Source: Doris montereyensis (Eukaryota; Mollusca; Gastropoda; Nudibranchia; Dorididae). From it: a stretch of DNA of 64,000 nt. Made by a program: the position numbers and the translations under genes. Below are positions 26,236-37,449 of this stretch, one piece after another. The stretch lies in NCBI GenBank assembly GCA_037039925.1, contig JAXRKP010000427.1, forward strand, positions 7,625 through 71,624, written 5' to 3'. Below the pieces are notes generated by a model, which did no database searches, had not been told where the DNA came from, and was given only the letters and a program-made list of their open reading frames with translations. Position 1 is the stretch's first letter, and each line of letters starts with the position of its first letter.

Positions 26236-26638
26236 ATTTTGAAATTTTGAGTGTAATTGTAATTGTCAGACCTCTTTTTAAGAAAATAAAATTTCATCTA
26301 CAGCATGCATCTATCTGATCCATTAAAGAACTGTTTCTCAGCAAATCAGTTTAAAAATTAGACAATGTTTTTTGTTTCTCTATTCATTTGTTCTTTCGGT
26401 CATTTATTTACTTATTTATTTAGTAGCTTATTTACATTAATGTCTATAGTTCATTTTTGTTTGAATACACAGTGAAGTAAAAGAATTTCTTGAATTTACT
26501 CCTACTATACTTCTATTGTCAATATTCAAAGTACAACAGTGGATTTTCACAAGATTAGACAAACAAATAGGATAAACCACTGTAGAAATTTTAAAACACC
26601 ACATTTTTAAATTTAAAGCCACCAAAATGAATCAAATG

Positions 26639-26641
<3 letters not shown>

Positions 26642-26720
<79 letters not shown>

Positions 26721-26735
26721 AGAGCGAGAGAGAGA
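26642..26735. repeat. (GA)n microsatellite
   Basis: About 90 bp of GA dinucleotides inside the intron between exons 5 and 6. Confidence 0.97.
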
Positions 26736-27287
26736 GGCAGTGAGTAATGCCATAGCACTGTAAGGGCGAATGAAGCGAATCCCTTTGTCTCTTCATCTGC
26801 GCCTTTGACTGTTACCTCTCCCTCCCCCTCCCTCCCTCTCACTCCCCTCCCCTCTACAACTCTGAGCATTGCCTATCATTCTTCAGTCCTAGCATGACAA
26901 CCCTTTTGAGCATTAGCCTTGCTAACATTCTTCAGTCTGCTAGCCCTCTCTCTTTCTACCATGGTGGCAGTGACAGCAGTTTATACTACAGTCTCTCACT
27001 GGGTCTGTCTGCTATCGCGACACGTCAATCAGCATGGAAGTCCCTCCACCCCACCCCCACCCAACATCCTCCTTAGTTCAGCGTTCAGTACTCAAATAAC
27101 GTGAGACCAGAGACGACAGTAGTTGGTATCAACGAGTAGTAGAAAAGCAAGTCTTGCCTAGGCCTTGTGTAAGCTGAGTGAGGTTCATATCAACCACGAA
27201 TCGTCTTAGGTGTTCAAAGGTTTAAATCAAGACTGCTTGTCAAATCTCAAGAGGCGAATAAAAGGCATAAAATAAATATTGAAACTC

Positions 27288-27600
27288 CTGTAGGCATAGT
27301 GGCCGAGTGGTTAAGCTGTCGGATTTTGGATCATGAGATCCTGGGTTTGAATCCTGCAAAGCTTAGGTCCAACACTGTGTTCCTTTGAAAGACACTTAAC
27401 ACGCATTTTCCCACTCAACCCAGGTGCAAAAGGGTCACAAGCAAAAATATGTGTCTCGACTAGCAACCTGTTCAGAGATGATTATTATCCCCTGCTCCGC
27501 TTCATGCTATAGAAACCAGGAATGGGCTGTAATGGCCAGGAATACTTTTAAGGAACTTACTGGGCTGTAATGGAACTTTTTTACTTTACTTCAAAGGGAA
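27288..27600 (+). mobile_element. tRNA-derived SINE, family I
   Basis: A-box TGGCCGAGTGG at 27300-27310 and B-box GGTTTGAATCC at 27344-27354, as in Leu/Ser tRNAs. A non-tRNA body follows, including AAAGACACTTAACACGC and GATTATTATCCCCTGC. Other copies are at 43100-43215 (+) and 29445-29700, 30365-30625 and 55925-56195 (-). Confidence 0.85.
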
Positions 27601-27907
27601 ACATACAAACAAATACAAAGGAATAAACAATCAAACCCCAAAACCTCCGCATCGACACCCATTGCCTCGCCATAAATGACAAGAGCGCACTACAAATCGC
27701 ATGTCCTCACTAAAAAAAGGACTTTCCTTAAAACAAAGCTGTTCTTGCCAATCCAGTCACAACTAGAAGTTCCAAGATCTACAATATTCTTCATTTGAAC
27801 TTTGTATTAATTGAATAAACAACCAATTATTCAACACTGAAGAATAAATAATAACAATACATTATAGTAAAGACAGACAGTGAGGCACTAGGCACATTAA
27901 AAGCAAA

Positions 27908-28239
27908 GGAAATGATACTAAACAATATTAAAGCCCTATAGGAACAAGGACAAGACAAATATTAGGAATAGTGCAGTTAGCTCAGTTAGTACTGTAGCAC
28001 GCTTTCTTTTCATGGGCAAGGCGATATGGCAAGGCGATAGGTGTCAAAGACAAGACAAGTACAAGAAATAAACAGAAGAAAAAAAATCTTACCACGGGGA
28101 TTGAAGCTGCGACATTTGTGTCGGCACCTTTTCAGCTTCCATCCCCACGGGGGCCAAGATTTATTTTTTGTGTCTATTCCTTTTATTTGTCTTGTTTTTG
28201 CTTCCTATGGGAGCTTTAATATTGTTTGGTGTCATTTCC
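27908..28239. mobile_element. 332-bp MITE-like element with about 58-bp TIRs
   Basis: GGAAATGATACTAAACAATA with TTAAAGCCCTATAGGAA on the left is matched inverted by TTCCTATGGGAGCTTTAAT and ATTGTTTGGTGTCATTTCC on the right. The flanks (CAGTGAGGCACTAGGCACATT and GAGTGAGGCGAGGGGCATTT) are also similar to each other in direct orientation. An internal TTAGCTCAGTTAGTA resembles a tRNA A box, but no good B box was found. Confidence 0.75.
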
Positions 28240-28442
28240 AACACATAGTAATGGTACGTCTATGAAGTAACGCATATAACTGTAAAACCAGAGAGTGAGG
28301 CGAGGGGCATTTTGAAAGGGATAAATAAGGGCGAATGAAATAAACGTTGAAGCCTGGAGGAACCTGGCAGATCTCCAGCGCCTTGAAGTTAGAGATAGTT
28401 AGTAATGTGTTAATCTAGAGAGAAAAAATTGCCCCAAAATTA

Positions 28443-28677
28443 TGAAGGGGTCATTTCAATTGTGTGCCTATGTCCATCTTCGTGCAAAAAACGAGACAGA
28501 GAGATAATCCTACGGAAAAGGACATCATGCTTCCTAAAAAGTGTGAAAATGATATGATGAAAATACATTACGTTTACAGCCATTCTCAAAGCCAACAGTG
28601 CCAAAGTTCATGATTTTGGCATTTTTCTCTAAATGACGTAATTGTGACGTATGTCCACTCTTGAAATGACCCCTTCA
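28443..28677. mobile_element. MITE with TGAAGGGGTCATTTCAA ends, copy 2
   Basis: 235 bp with inverted ends TGAAGGGGTCATTTCAA and TTGAAATGACCCCTTCA, flanked by TA on each side (28441-28442, 28678-28679). A TA duplication is the mark of Tc1/mariner-type insertions. It is a homologue of 18494-18744. Confidence 0.85.
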
Positions 28678-28885
28678 TAAACACGCTAGGAATGAACACA
28701 AACACAAACATAAACACAACCACGCTAGGAATGAAATAAAGGTTAGCCATTGAAACTTACCCTGTCCACTAAAAACAAGGTTTTTCTAATGCCGTGACAA
28801 CTTTTCTATAAAAAAAACGTCTATTGATCTTCCCCGAAATTTCTTAGAGATTAATAACACACATCTAAAGAAGTACGAGAATAAC

Positions 28886-28997
28886 CTGCATAGATTCGTC
28901 TGTCGAGATTTTCAATATGCTGATAAGGCTTCACGTACTCTTCAGGAACTTCCAGGGGACCATGAACGGATTGATATGCTAAATACATGAACAAAGG
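28886..28997 (-). CDS. arylsulfatase exon 5b (downstream duplicate)
   Basis: 112 bp, phase 0 to 1. It encodes [20 protein letters not shown] and ends RRIYAG. The acceptor TTTTTTCCCTCTTTGTCAG and donor GTTATT are intact. It is a tandem copy of exon 5a with substitutions that are mostly conservative (M/L, L/M, L/V, V/I, Q/E, D/N) plus S/G, S/A and R/L. It keeps the QSVH active-site His. The substitution pattern suggests that both copies have been under selection. Confidence 0.92.
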
Positions 28998-29103
28998 CTG
29001 ACAAAGAGGGAAAAAAATGTAAAAAACAATTCTATATATCAATTATATAATTAAAATGATATTTGATATTTGAATCGAAAATCTAACAAACTTAATGAAT
29101 CAC

Positions 29104-29215
29104 CTGAGTAAATTCTTCGGTCACGATCTTCAACATGCTGGTAAGGCTTTAAGTACTGTTCAGGAACTTCCAATGGAGAGTGCACTGATTGATACGCTAA
29201 ATACAAAAACATGGG
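29104..29215 (-). CDS. arylsulfatase exon 5a (upstream duplicate)
   Basis: 112 bp, phase 0 to 1. It encodes [20 protein letters not shown] and ends RRIYSG. The His of QSVH is an active-site residue of the family. The acceptor TTCTTTCTCTGCCAG and donor GTGATT are intact. A homologous exon of identical length and phase follows 106 bp downstream. About 29 of 38 residues agree. Only one of the two can be included without shifting the frame. Confidence 0.92.
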
Positions 29216-29444
29216 CTGGCAGAGAAAGAAAACTATGAAAAACATTCACATTTACATTGACATTACATTGCACACTCACAGATTAATACAGCTCCCAACT
29301 TTAAATTTTGAGTGGCGTGGGTTAACAAGTTTCGATACGGGTTTCAGCATAAAATTATTTTTTAAGTCACAAATGAATACAAGAAATTGAATCAATGTCA
29401 AGTAAAAGTATTTGTGAGGTTCTTTCAAGACCATTACGTTCCGT

Positions 29445-29703
29445 AGAGAGAGCTGGACAGTTTCTCCCGTTTCTATGACGTGAATCGGAACAAGTGATAT
29501 TTATCACATCCTGGACAGGACGCTAGTCTGACACAGGTTTTTACTCTCAAGCTAATGTTTTTACCCATTTGGACCAAGGTCGACTGGGGAAAATGCATGT
29601 TAAGTGTCTTTCCCATGGAAGACTACGTCAGACTTAGTTTGCTAGGATTTGAACCCGATCCCAAGTCCGGCAGCCTAGCCATTTGGCCATGGACGCCACA
29701 AAA
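29445..29703 (-). mobile_element. tRNA-derived SINE, family I
   Basis: On the minus strand the head is GGCGTCCATGGCCAAATGGC, with B-box-like GGTTCAAATCC near 29650. The body shares AAGACACTTAACATGC and the ACAGG/GATAAT block with other family I copies. It lies in intron 4 of the sulfatase gene. Confidence 0.8.
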
Positions 29704-30001
29704 AGATCAGGGTCTTGATGTTTTTAGTAAGAGAAAGACAGAGATGTTTGACCTGAGTTTTCTCAAAAGCCTATGTTAGAATCGCATTGATCCACGGTTG
29801 CTATTTATATATAGATTTAACAATTGTGTGATGAAACTACTGAAATGTGTGTCTGCAAAGAAGAAAAAGAAATTTTAAAGTAAAAATTGCTTGGGACAAA
29901 CTCCAACAAAATAAAAGACAGACGTAAACGTCGGAAAGAAAAGAATTCACGACCAAAACCAGCCACTAGCCATAAGAGGTGATCTTTGTAATATTCATTA
30001 A

Positions 30002-30317
30002 CTCTTTGAGCGTCAATTGCCCATCTATCGGTAAGCGTCCACTCAAGTTGTTCTATGCATAGACGCTGATGTATCGGCTGCGGGTGTTTCCTCAAGATTT
30101 TTGTTTTGTAAACTAACACTGCTAAGATCGTGAGGAAACACCCGCAACGGATACGTCGACATAGAACAACCTGGTGGAAATACCGATAAATCGGCAAAAC
30201 AATTGGCGCTCAATGCTTAGCAAAGTTATATGCTTTTGAAATGTATCACTCTTGCAGGGGATAGAATTAATCTTGCATGGAGCAATAACTCTTTTTTGGG
30301 GGTGAGCACCCAAAGAG
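30002..30317. mobile_element. piggyBac-like MITE with TTAA target sites
   Basis: Ends CTCTTTGAGCG and CACCCAAAGAG form a short TIR, and each is flanked by TTAA (29998-30001 and 30318-30321), the target-site duplication of piggyBac elements. Inside, arms of about 90-100 bp (about 30008-30105 and 30125-30215) are inverted repeats sharing TTGTTCTATG and GCGGGTGTTTCCTCA, so the single strand would form a long hairpin. It is non-coding. Confidence 0.85.
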
Positions 30318-30364
30318 TTAATGGCCTTTGCTCCTGCAAAACCCTAAAGGTTCCGTCAAAGACG

Positions 30365-30625
30365 TTATGCCCAACAGGCCAGAGTTTTTATCCCCATCTC
30401 TACACATAAACAGGTGATAACACATCGTCTTCTGGACACAACGCCATTGTTTGTAGAGGTTTTTACTCCACAGCTGACGTTTGTGTTAATTAGCACCTGA
30501 GTTGAGTTTAAACATCTTTCCAAAGGAAGACAGCATCTGATCTAGCATCATCAGGATTTTAACCCAGGATCTTTAGATCTCAAATCTGGCAATTTCATCA
30601 CTAGGCAAATCCATGCCACCTCTTT
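30365..30625 (-). mobile_element. tRNA-derived SINE, family I (degenerate)
   Basis: On the minus strand the head GAGGTGGCATGGATTTGCC leads to the degenerate B box GGTTAAAATCC near 30556. The body follows the other family I copies. Confidence 0.7.
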
Positions 30626-30977
30626 TTGCTTTTAAAAGGTGAGATTGTGAATTACAAAATAAGTAATGAATGAGCATTGTGTTTCTCTTTGGGTTTAAAA
30701 AAAAATTGTGTTAATTCAAAGTCAGCTTCCCATTTCATATCTCTATGAAAGAAGAGTTTCCTTGCACCAAACTGGTGCAAGAAAGGACATCATGGAGTAG
30801 AGAGATGGAGGTAGACATGGTAATCCTTAAGGAGAACTGGAGAAACCTAGAGATACTAGCACAAGATAAAAGGAATGGGCAGCTCTTTGTTGAACACCTT
30901 TCCTCAACAAAGATCTAAGAGGCAAAGAAGAAGCTATGTTATATATAGTGGTATCTCAGGTAGAGCTGGATAGCGTA

Positions 30978-31250
<273 letters not shown>

Positions 31251-32055
31251 ACTACTGTACATTTGTATTGCGCACTTATCCCTACAAAGGTAAGGCTCTA
31301 GGCGCATTACATATTTTAAGAACAACATATATTTTATATAATACACGATGAATTTCATACATCAAGCTACATAAATGCTGCTAAAACTGCAGCAATTTAT
31401 GCCAAGAAAATCGACAACGCAAACTAGAAGAAAAAAGGTTTTAAAAGTAAAAACTGTCATGACTTCATATTCACAAACTTCTACACACACACACACACAT
31501 ACACAAACACACTACACACTTCTCAACACACACACACACATACACAAACTTCTACACACACACACATACACAAACTTATAACACACACACATACACAAAC
31601 TTATACACACACATACACAAACTTGTACACAAACACACACATACACAAACTTCTACACACACAAACTTGTACACACACACACATACACAAACTACACAAA
31701 CTTCATCACACACACATACACAAACTTCTACACACACACACACATACACAAACTTCTATACACTCACACATACACAAACTTCTACACACTCACACATATA
31801 CAAATTTCTACACACAAACTTCTACACACTCACACAGGATACACAAACTTATACAGCCCTAATAAAACTATGTAATTTTTCATTTTCAGAAAGTAAGCTT
31901 TTATAAGCTAGTTAAAAAGATTATATGTCAATGTTTTTTCCTAAAACTTGACAGTGACTTTGACTCTTTAAGACTCTGTGGGAGGGCGTTCCACACAAAT
32001 GGGCCATAATATACGAAAGATCGTGTACCAGCACTAGTGTTTACTTGTGTACTTT
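31251..32055 (-). mobile_element. L2-tailed non-autonomous retroelement
   Basis: On the minus strand it ends with TAATGCGCCTAGAGCC and GTGCGCAATACAAATG before the triplet tail, matching the 3' UTR pattern of the LINEs at 16000 and 20430. Its other end has a GTGTGGAACGCCCTCCCACA segment near 31980-32000. An AC-rich minisatellite (31480-31860) has grown in the middle. No ORF2 was seen. Confidence 0.6.
31480..31860. repeat. AC-rich minisatellite (ACACAAACTTCTAC)
   Basis: CA dinucleotide runs alternate with ATACACAAACTTCTACAC units. The frames here are composition artefacts. Confidence 0.95.
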
Positions 32056-32084
32056 ATTTATGTGGGATTTAACCCTCGTCCACA

Positions 32085-32375
32085 ACTAAGGTCATCTCGG
32101 GGGTTTAGGTAGGGTTTTAATTTTGCTCGGACTGCCATGTAAACATCCAATGGTTCTTCAACGTGCACAGAGTGTTGTGATCTGCACATAGGGCCTCCTT
32201 TTTATCGTCCGTCTCCTATGTGACTAGATGTAAATCCACCCACCTGACCCATGGGGGTAGGCTTTACTAAAAAAATTTTGAGTATAATTTGCAACTGTGG
32301 GGCTTGAACCAACAACCTCTTGGTTGAGAAGCCGATACTGATACCTTGCCTCTGGATCACCGGAGTCCCCCCAAG
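32085..32375 (-). mobile_element. tRNA-derived SINE, family II
   Basis: On the minus strand the head reads GGACTCCGGTGATCCAGAGG, with B-box GGTTCAAGCCC near 32310. The body shares GGAGGCCCTATGTGCAGATC and the CGTGCACAGAG block with 22765-23062. Confidence 0.82.
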
Positions 32376-32453
32376 TCCCCCAAGATAGTATACAACACTA
32401 CATGTTCTTAGAAATTTAACTCAGGAATTCAAAATATATATATATGTACTCAC

Positions 32454-32629
32454 GTTAGAAGGATCATGATTCTGTATCCTTTCTATTGCCTTAGAGGTGA
32501 AAAGATGAGCAGAGTAATGGCGTTTTTCTGTAAACACCGGTTGATCCTGGTCGTGTAAGTCCAAATATGGTATTTTGTCTAACCAAGGGCGTTCATGACT
32601 GAAATAATTCTCAGATCCGGTGTAGTAAC
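32454..32629 (-). CDS. arylsulfatase exon 4
   Basis: 176 bp, phase 1 to 0, intact. It encodes GYYTGSENYFSHE through LDLHDQDQPVF to RHYSAHLFTSKAIERIQNHD. It corresponds to the segment of ARSB between the GFD(T)F(Y/F)G motif and the strand before QSVH. The donor is GTGAGT; the acceptor is CGCGTTTAG. Confidence 0.92.
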
Positions 32630-32825
32630 CTAAACGCGATAATAAAAAATCCATGAATAATTATGAAACAAACGGCATGTATTAGTATTATTACGACATG
32701 ATAGAGTACTATCATTGATAAACTTATTGAAGGTAACAATATCAAAAATAAAAGAATTGATTGCATCATAGTCAAAAGTCACCACACAGCACATCACACA
32801 TTGACATTCATAGTAATAGATGTCA

Positions 32826-33129
32826 TCGACGGAGAAAGTTGCAAACCATACAAGTCCAAATTTGGATGTTTTGAGAACATCAAAAGAAAATCATGCTGCG
32901 CATTTCAATCTATTTTCACAAACATGTGAATACACTGTTTGCCAGTGTCAAAACCTAAACCCAATAGGGATACACGGACGGCTCATATGTCTATTATACG
33001 GGTTTCTATTGGTTCTTGTGCAACGGAATTTTAACTAGACGACGCATAGGGGCTTCCTAATGTTAAAAAAAGCGGGGGAAAAGGCATAACTAAACTTAGA
33101 TTTACACGGTTTACAACTTTCACCGTTGT
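32826..33129. mobile_element. MITE with CGTAAACCGTGTAAG ends, copy B
   Basis: An inverted mate of 24072-24369. The left end GAAAGTTGCAAACCATACAAG and right end TTACACGGTTTACAACTTTC are inverted repeats. It lies in the intron between sulfatase exons 3 and 4. Confidence 0.82.
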
Positions 33130-33446
33130 AATCCATCAAAATCCTGCTGGTGTCTGTAAACTCTTGTTAAAATACTGCCTAGACATTACATTAATGTGAT
33201 TGGCTTACATTGACTGGCTTACTTTTCTACACTTTTCCAAAATTTCCTGCCATCAGTCATTATAAGTTGATACTTCCTAGAACTTGAATAAAATAAAAAA
33301 GATATTCAACCCACGCACTTTTGCACTATCCATGCGACCATCGAAACAAATAAAAAATCTGTCAAGCAATGCTCCCTACAGGTACCTGTTTTATAAGTCG
33401 TAAAATCTGAATATAAGACCGCACAGTTACGAGTTTTTAACTTTAC

Positions 33447-33631
33447 CATAGAAAGTATCAAATCCTCGGTTAATGGGGAGAAACTCCTTCTTATAGAAAC
33501 CCAGATGCCACTTTCCGACACAATGAGTAGCATAGCCGGACTGCCTCATTTGTCGGCCAGAGTCGGGCTGTCACGGGAAGGGCATTTGCCTGCCACGCCC
33601 AAATTATCTCATGCTGTAAACCAGTGTGGAT
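33447..33631 (-). CDS. arylsulfatase exon 3 with two 1-base deletions
   Basis: It begins [19 protein letters not shown], then the homologous reading jumps to DSPTLADK in a second frame and to [18 protein letters not shown] in a third, ending RGFDTFYG. The catalytic Lys and His of GKWHLG are kept. The exon is 185 bp; adding the two missing bases gives 187, which is what the flanking phases (0 in, 1 out) need. The donor is GTAAAG and the acceptor TTCCAG. The deletions are next to GTGAC and in an A run before TGAGG. Confidence 0.88.
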
Positions 33632-33979
33632 CTGGAATGGTTAGACAAGAAAGAAAATAGTTAATAAAGAAGTGTTTAAGTCTTTCTTCCTTAATATTTC
33701 CTATATTGTAACTTTCAGTGTCCGATTTTAATTACATCGGTCTGGTACAGACTTGCATCCTATCAAGGAGGTAGTATATTATAATAAAAGTACATATTCC
33801 CCCTCACATTGTAGACACCAGGATAAGCTCAAGCTCTATGGGCCTTTTACGACTTTAAATGACCTTACATCAGCAGGCAAATGATGCCTGCACTCTGTCT
33901 AGAAGGTTATTTTGTCTCACCTATTCTGTTTAACGCTGTATAAATCTGGCCATTAGCTCTGTGCTCAATAAACTTTTTG

Positions 33980-35575
33980 TTTTAATTTCATTTCTAGGTC
34001 AATGGACCTTTTGGTCTTATATGGGCTGGTACACCTTAATTTCACTTCTAGCTAAATAGGCTGTTACACCTTATTTCCTCTTCTAGCTAAATGGGCCATT
34101 ACACCTTAATTCCTAACTAAATTCTAACTAAATATGGACTGGTACACCTTAATTCCACTTCTAACTAAATGGACTGACTTTAATTCCCCTTCTAACTAAA
34201 CCATAATTCCACTTCTAACTAAATGGACTAAATTCCACTAGCTAAATGGAGACCTTAATTCCACTTCTAGCTAAATGGACTGGTACACCTTAATTCCACT
34301 TCTAGCTAAATGGAATTCCACTTTAATTCCACTTCTAGCTAAATGGACTGGTACACCTTAATTCCACTTCTAGCTAAATGGACTGGTACATCTTAATTAC
34401 ACTTCTAACTAAATGGACTGGTACACCTTAATTCCACTTCTAGCTAAATGGACTGGTACATCTTAATTACACTTCTAGCTAAATGGACTGGTACATCTTA
34501 ATTCCACTTCTAGCTAAATGGACTGGTACATCTTAATTACACTTCTAGCTAAATGGACTGGTACATCTTAATTACACTTCTAACTAAATGGACTGGTACA
34601 CCTTAATTACACTTCTAACTAAATGGACTGGTACATCTTAATTCCACTTCTAGCTAAATGGACTGGTACACCTTAATTCCACTTCTAGCTAAATGGACTG
34701 GTACACCTTAATTCCACTAACTAAATGGACTAATTACACCTTAATTCCACTTCTAGCTAAATGGACTGGTAGACTTAATTCCACTTCTCTAACTAAATGG
34801 ACTGGTACACCTTAATTCACTTAGCTAAATGGACTGATACATCTTAATTACACTTCTAGCTAAATGGACTTACACCTTAATTCACTTCTAAATGGACTGG
34901 TACACCTTAATTCCACTTCTAGCTAAATGGACTGATAACATCTTAATTTCCTAAGCTAAATGGACTATACATCTTAATTTAATAAATGGACTAGTACTTC
35001 TTAATTCCACTTCTAGCTAAATGGACTGGTACATCTTAATTCCACTTCTAGCTAAATGGACTTAATTGGCTAAACATCTGAATTCCACTTCTAGCTAAAT
35101 GGACTGGTACACTTCTTAAAACTTCCACTTCTAGCTAAATGGACTGATACACCTTAATTCCACTTCTAGCTAAATGGACTGGTACATCTTAAAATTCCAC
35201 TTCTAGCTAAATGGACTGATACATTTTAACTAAATAATTCCACTTCTAGCTAAATGGACTGGTACATCTTAATTCCACTTCTAGCTAAATGGACTGGTAC
35301 ATCTTAATTCCACTTCTAGCTAAATGGACTGGTACATCTTAATTCCACTTCTATGGACTGGTACATCTTAATTCACTTCTAAATGGACTGGTACTAGCTA
35401 AATGGACTTAATTCCACTTCTAGCTAAATGGACTGGTACATCTTAATTCCACTTCTAGCTAAATGGACTGTACACCTTAATTCCACTTCTAGCTATATCT
35501 TAATTCCATTTCTAGCTAAATGGACTGGTACATCTTAATTCCACTTCTAGCTAAATGGACTTGGAAGTTGTAATT
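33980..35575. repeat. 35-bp minisatellite in sulfatase intron 2
   Basis: About 40 irregular copies of a unit made of TTAATTCCACTTCTAGCTAA and ATGGACTGGTACACC. Many are truncated or merged. It fills roughly three quarters of the intron between exons 2 and 3. Confidence 0.97.
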
Positions 35576-35703
35576 TCACTAACTACATCAAATCACACAC
35601 AAAAAATGTCACATCAGTAACTTAGAAACAATAAGGGGATCAGATTTTAAACTTCAGATAAAGTTTATGTAATCCTTAAAGCAAATAAGTTTCTGTGCAC
35701 AAC

Positions 35704-35793
35704 CTGATAACGACCAGACATAAATTGACTCCGGCTTGGTGTACATATTGGCTGTACGTAATAATTTTCTAGCCTCACACCATTTGCAGATAG
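35704..35793 (-). CDS. arylsulfatase exon 2: CTPSR catalytic box
   Basis: 90 bp, 30 codons, phase 0 to 0. It contains [20 protein letters not shown]. The Cys of CTPSR is the residue that formylglycine-generating enzyme converts into the catalytic aldehyde hydrate in all type I sulfatases. The acceptor is TTTTCAG and the donor GTTGTG, a weak but legal GT. The frame is intact. Confidence 0.93.
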
Positions 35794-36942
35794 CTGAAAA
35801 TAGAAGAAAATTAAAGATAATTACTTCTAACTTTTATACCTTAATGCTTACTAATGCTTTCAGCAGTTACACTATCAAAATAAAGCACAATTTACTTAAA
35901 TAGCCAAACTTGAAAACTTGTAATAATCTTTAGAAGATGATGTCTTAGAGAAGAAAATGAGAGCTAGTTTACAAGTGCTTGTCTTCACTTAAACTTGTCT
36001 CACCTACTTGGCAAAATACATTCAATATAGAAAAGGGATGACATTCCACTCTTTAATTAAATAAAAAATGAATATACAGGTATCCCATTATGAGCATTTC
36101 AAGGCTTTTTGAGACACAAATTATTTCATGCAATCAATGTGATGCATTGAGATGAAAGACAAATAAAGAAATTTAGCGACGGAAGTTTTAGGAAAGTGGA
36201 TACACATTTTTTATATCCATGCTAAAAGTATATAACGGTATTGCTTTCTTTTTAAAATCCTTTTGACATTCAACATAGATAGTGTAAAGTCTCATATTTT
36301 TTAATTCGTGGAACCTGTTTCTTGTGTGTGTTTTATGTGTGTGTGTGCCAGTATGTGTAGGGGAAATGAGATCGGGGCTGTTCCTCATCGATTGAGACAA
36401 AAGATGTTATTTTCATTACTCTTCAGTCTTGCAGAAACATGTGACTTTACATATTTATACTACAATAAATTCATTCAACAACAGACTTGTCATATATTCC
36501 AGACTTGTTGCTTGTGAGCAAAGAATCCGTCCATCCGTGCCATTTCAACATCCACTACAACAAGTGTGAACACTCATGTTTTTGTCTTATGAACCCCTTT
36601 GAACACCGCTCCCCCAGCTAAAAATAAATCCCCTCTGTCCTTGGGCTCCCAACCTAATTTGACCCATTTACATACATTTGTAGCATTTCTACAAAGAAAA
36701 AATATACGAGCACCCAAAAGCAAAGCAGGGAAATCTAATGCATCACCATCATTTCTTGGTCCACATTCAGTCATCAAAACTAGTATCTATAGGCGTTATC
36801 ACCTTATCACTTCAAGTGGAAAAGGTGTTCATTAAGTGCTGATTGGCATCTCCTTATGGGACACACGCCCCCCTCCCTCCCCCTCTTCACCAGTCCTTTT
36901 ATCTTCAAAACAATGACAAACTCAGTTATAGTGGCCGCAGGA

Positions 36943-37065
36943 AAAGCGTGCCTTTATGCATACCGTGTGTTTATGAGAACACTTTTATTTATAAAGTAAA
37001 AATTTGGTCAGCAGATGTAGGCGTGTGCTTATGCAGAGTGTGCTTTTATCCAGTGACTACTGTTT
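36943..37065. repeat. duplicated segment, copy 1 (mate at 38603-38745)
   Basis: It shares GTGTGTTTATGAGAAC, TATAAAGTAAAAATTTGGT and CAGAGTGTGCTTTTATC with 38603-38745, same strand, about 1.65 kb apart, on either side of sulfatase exon 1. Confidence 0.8.
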
Positions 37066-37449
37066 CGGGAAATGTTGCCCTGTGTTCGGGTGGTAGGATT
37101 CAAAGGGTTTTAAGAGGAGGGAGGTAAGGTATGTGTGGTGTAACCCTTGGGGCCAGGCTCGTATAATATGTTGGTTCATAGAATCACTCTAGCATCTTTC
37201 ATGGTGTCCACCCTGCCAACTTTTCTGTGAACTGTCTCCTGTCCTAACACCACATCCTAAATTTAGCTTAATACTTGAACTTGAAGCGTCCAAGAGCTAG
37301 GTCTACTTTCTTTCATTCTGCCTTCCGGTGTATGGGTTTAGATGCCCGAAATGATCTTTCTACAGGCTGCCCTGGCCTAGCATTTTCTATTTCCTATTGT
37401 GAAAGTTAAATTTCTTTGCTTTAATGCCTCTTTTATATCGTCTACTTAC

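Noticed and set aside
27288..27365. tRNA-Leu/Ser gene
   Set aside because: A and B boxes are present but the acceptor stem does not pair and a SINE body follows; related copies have the same body.
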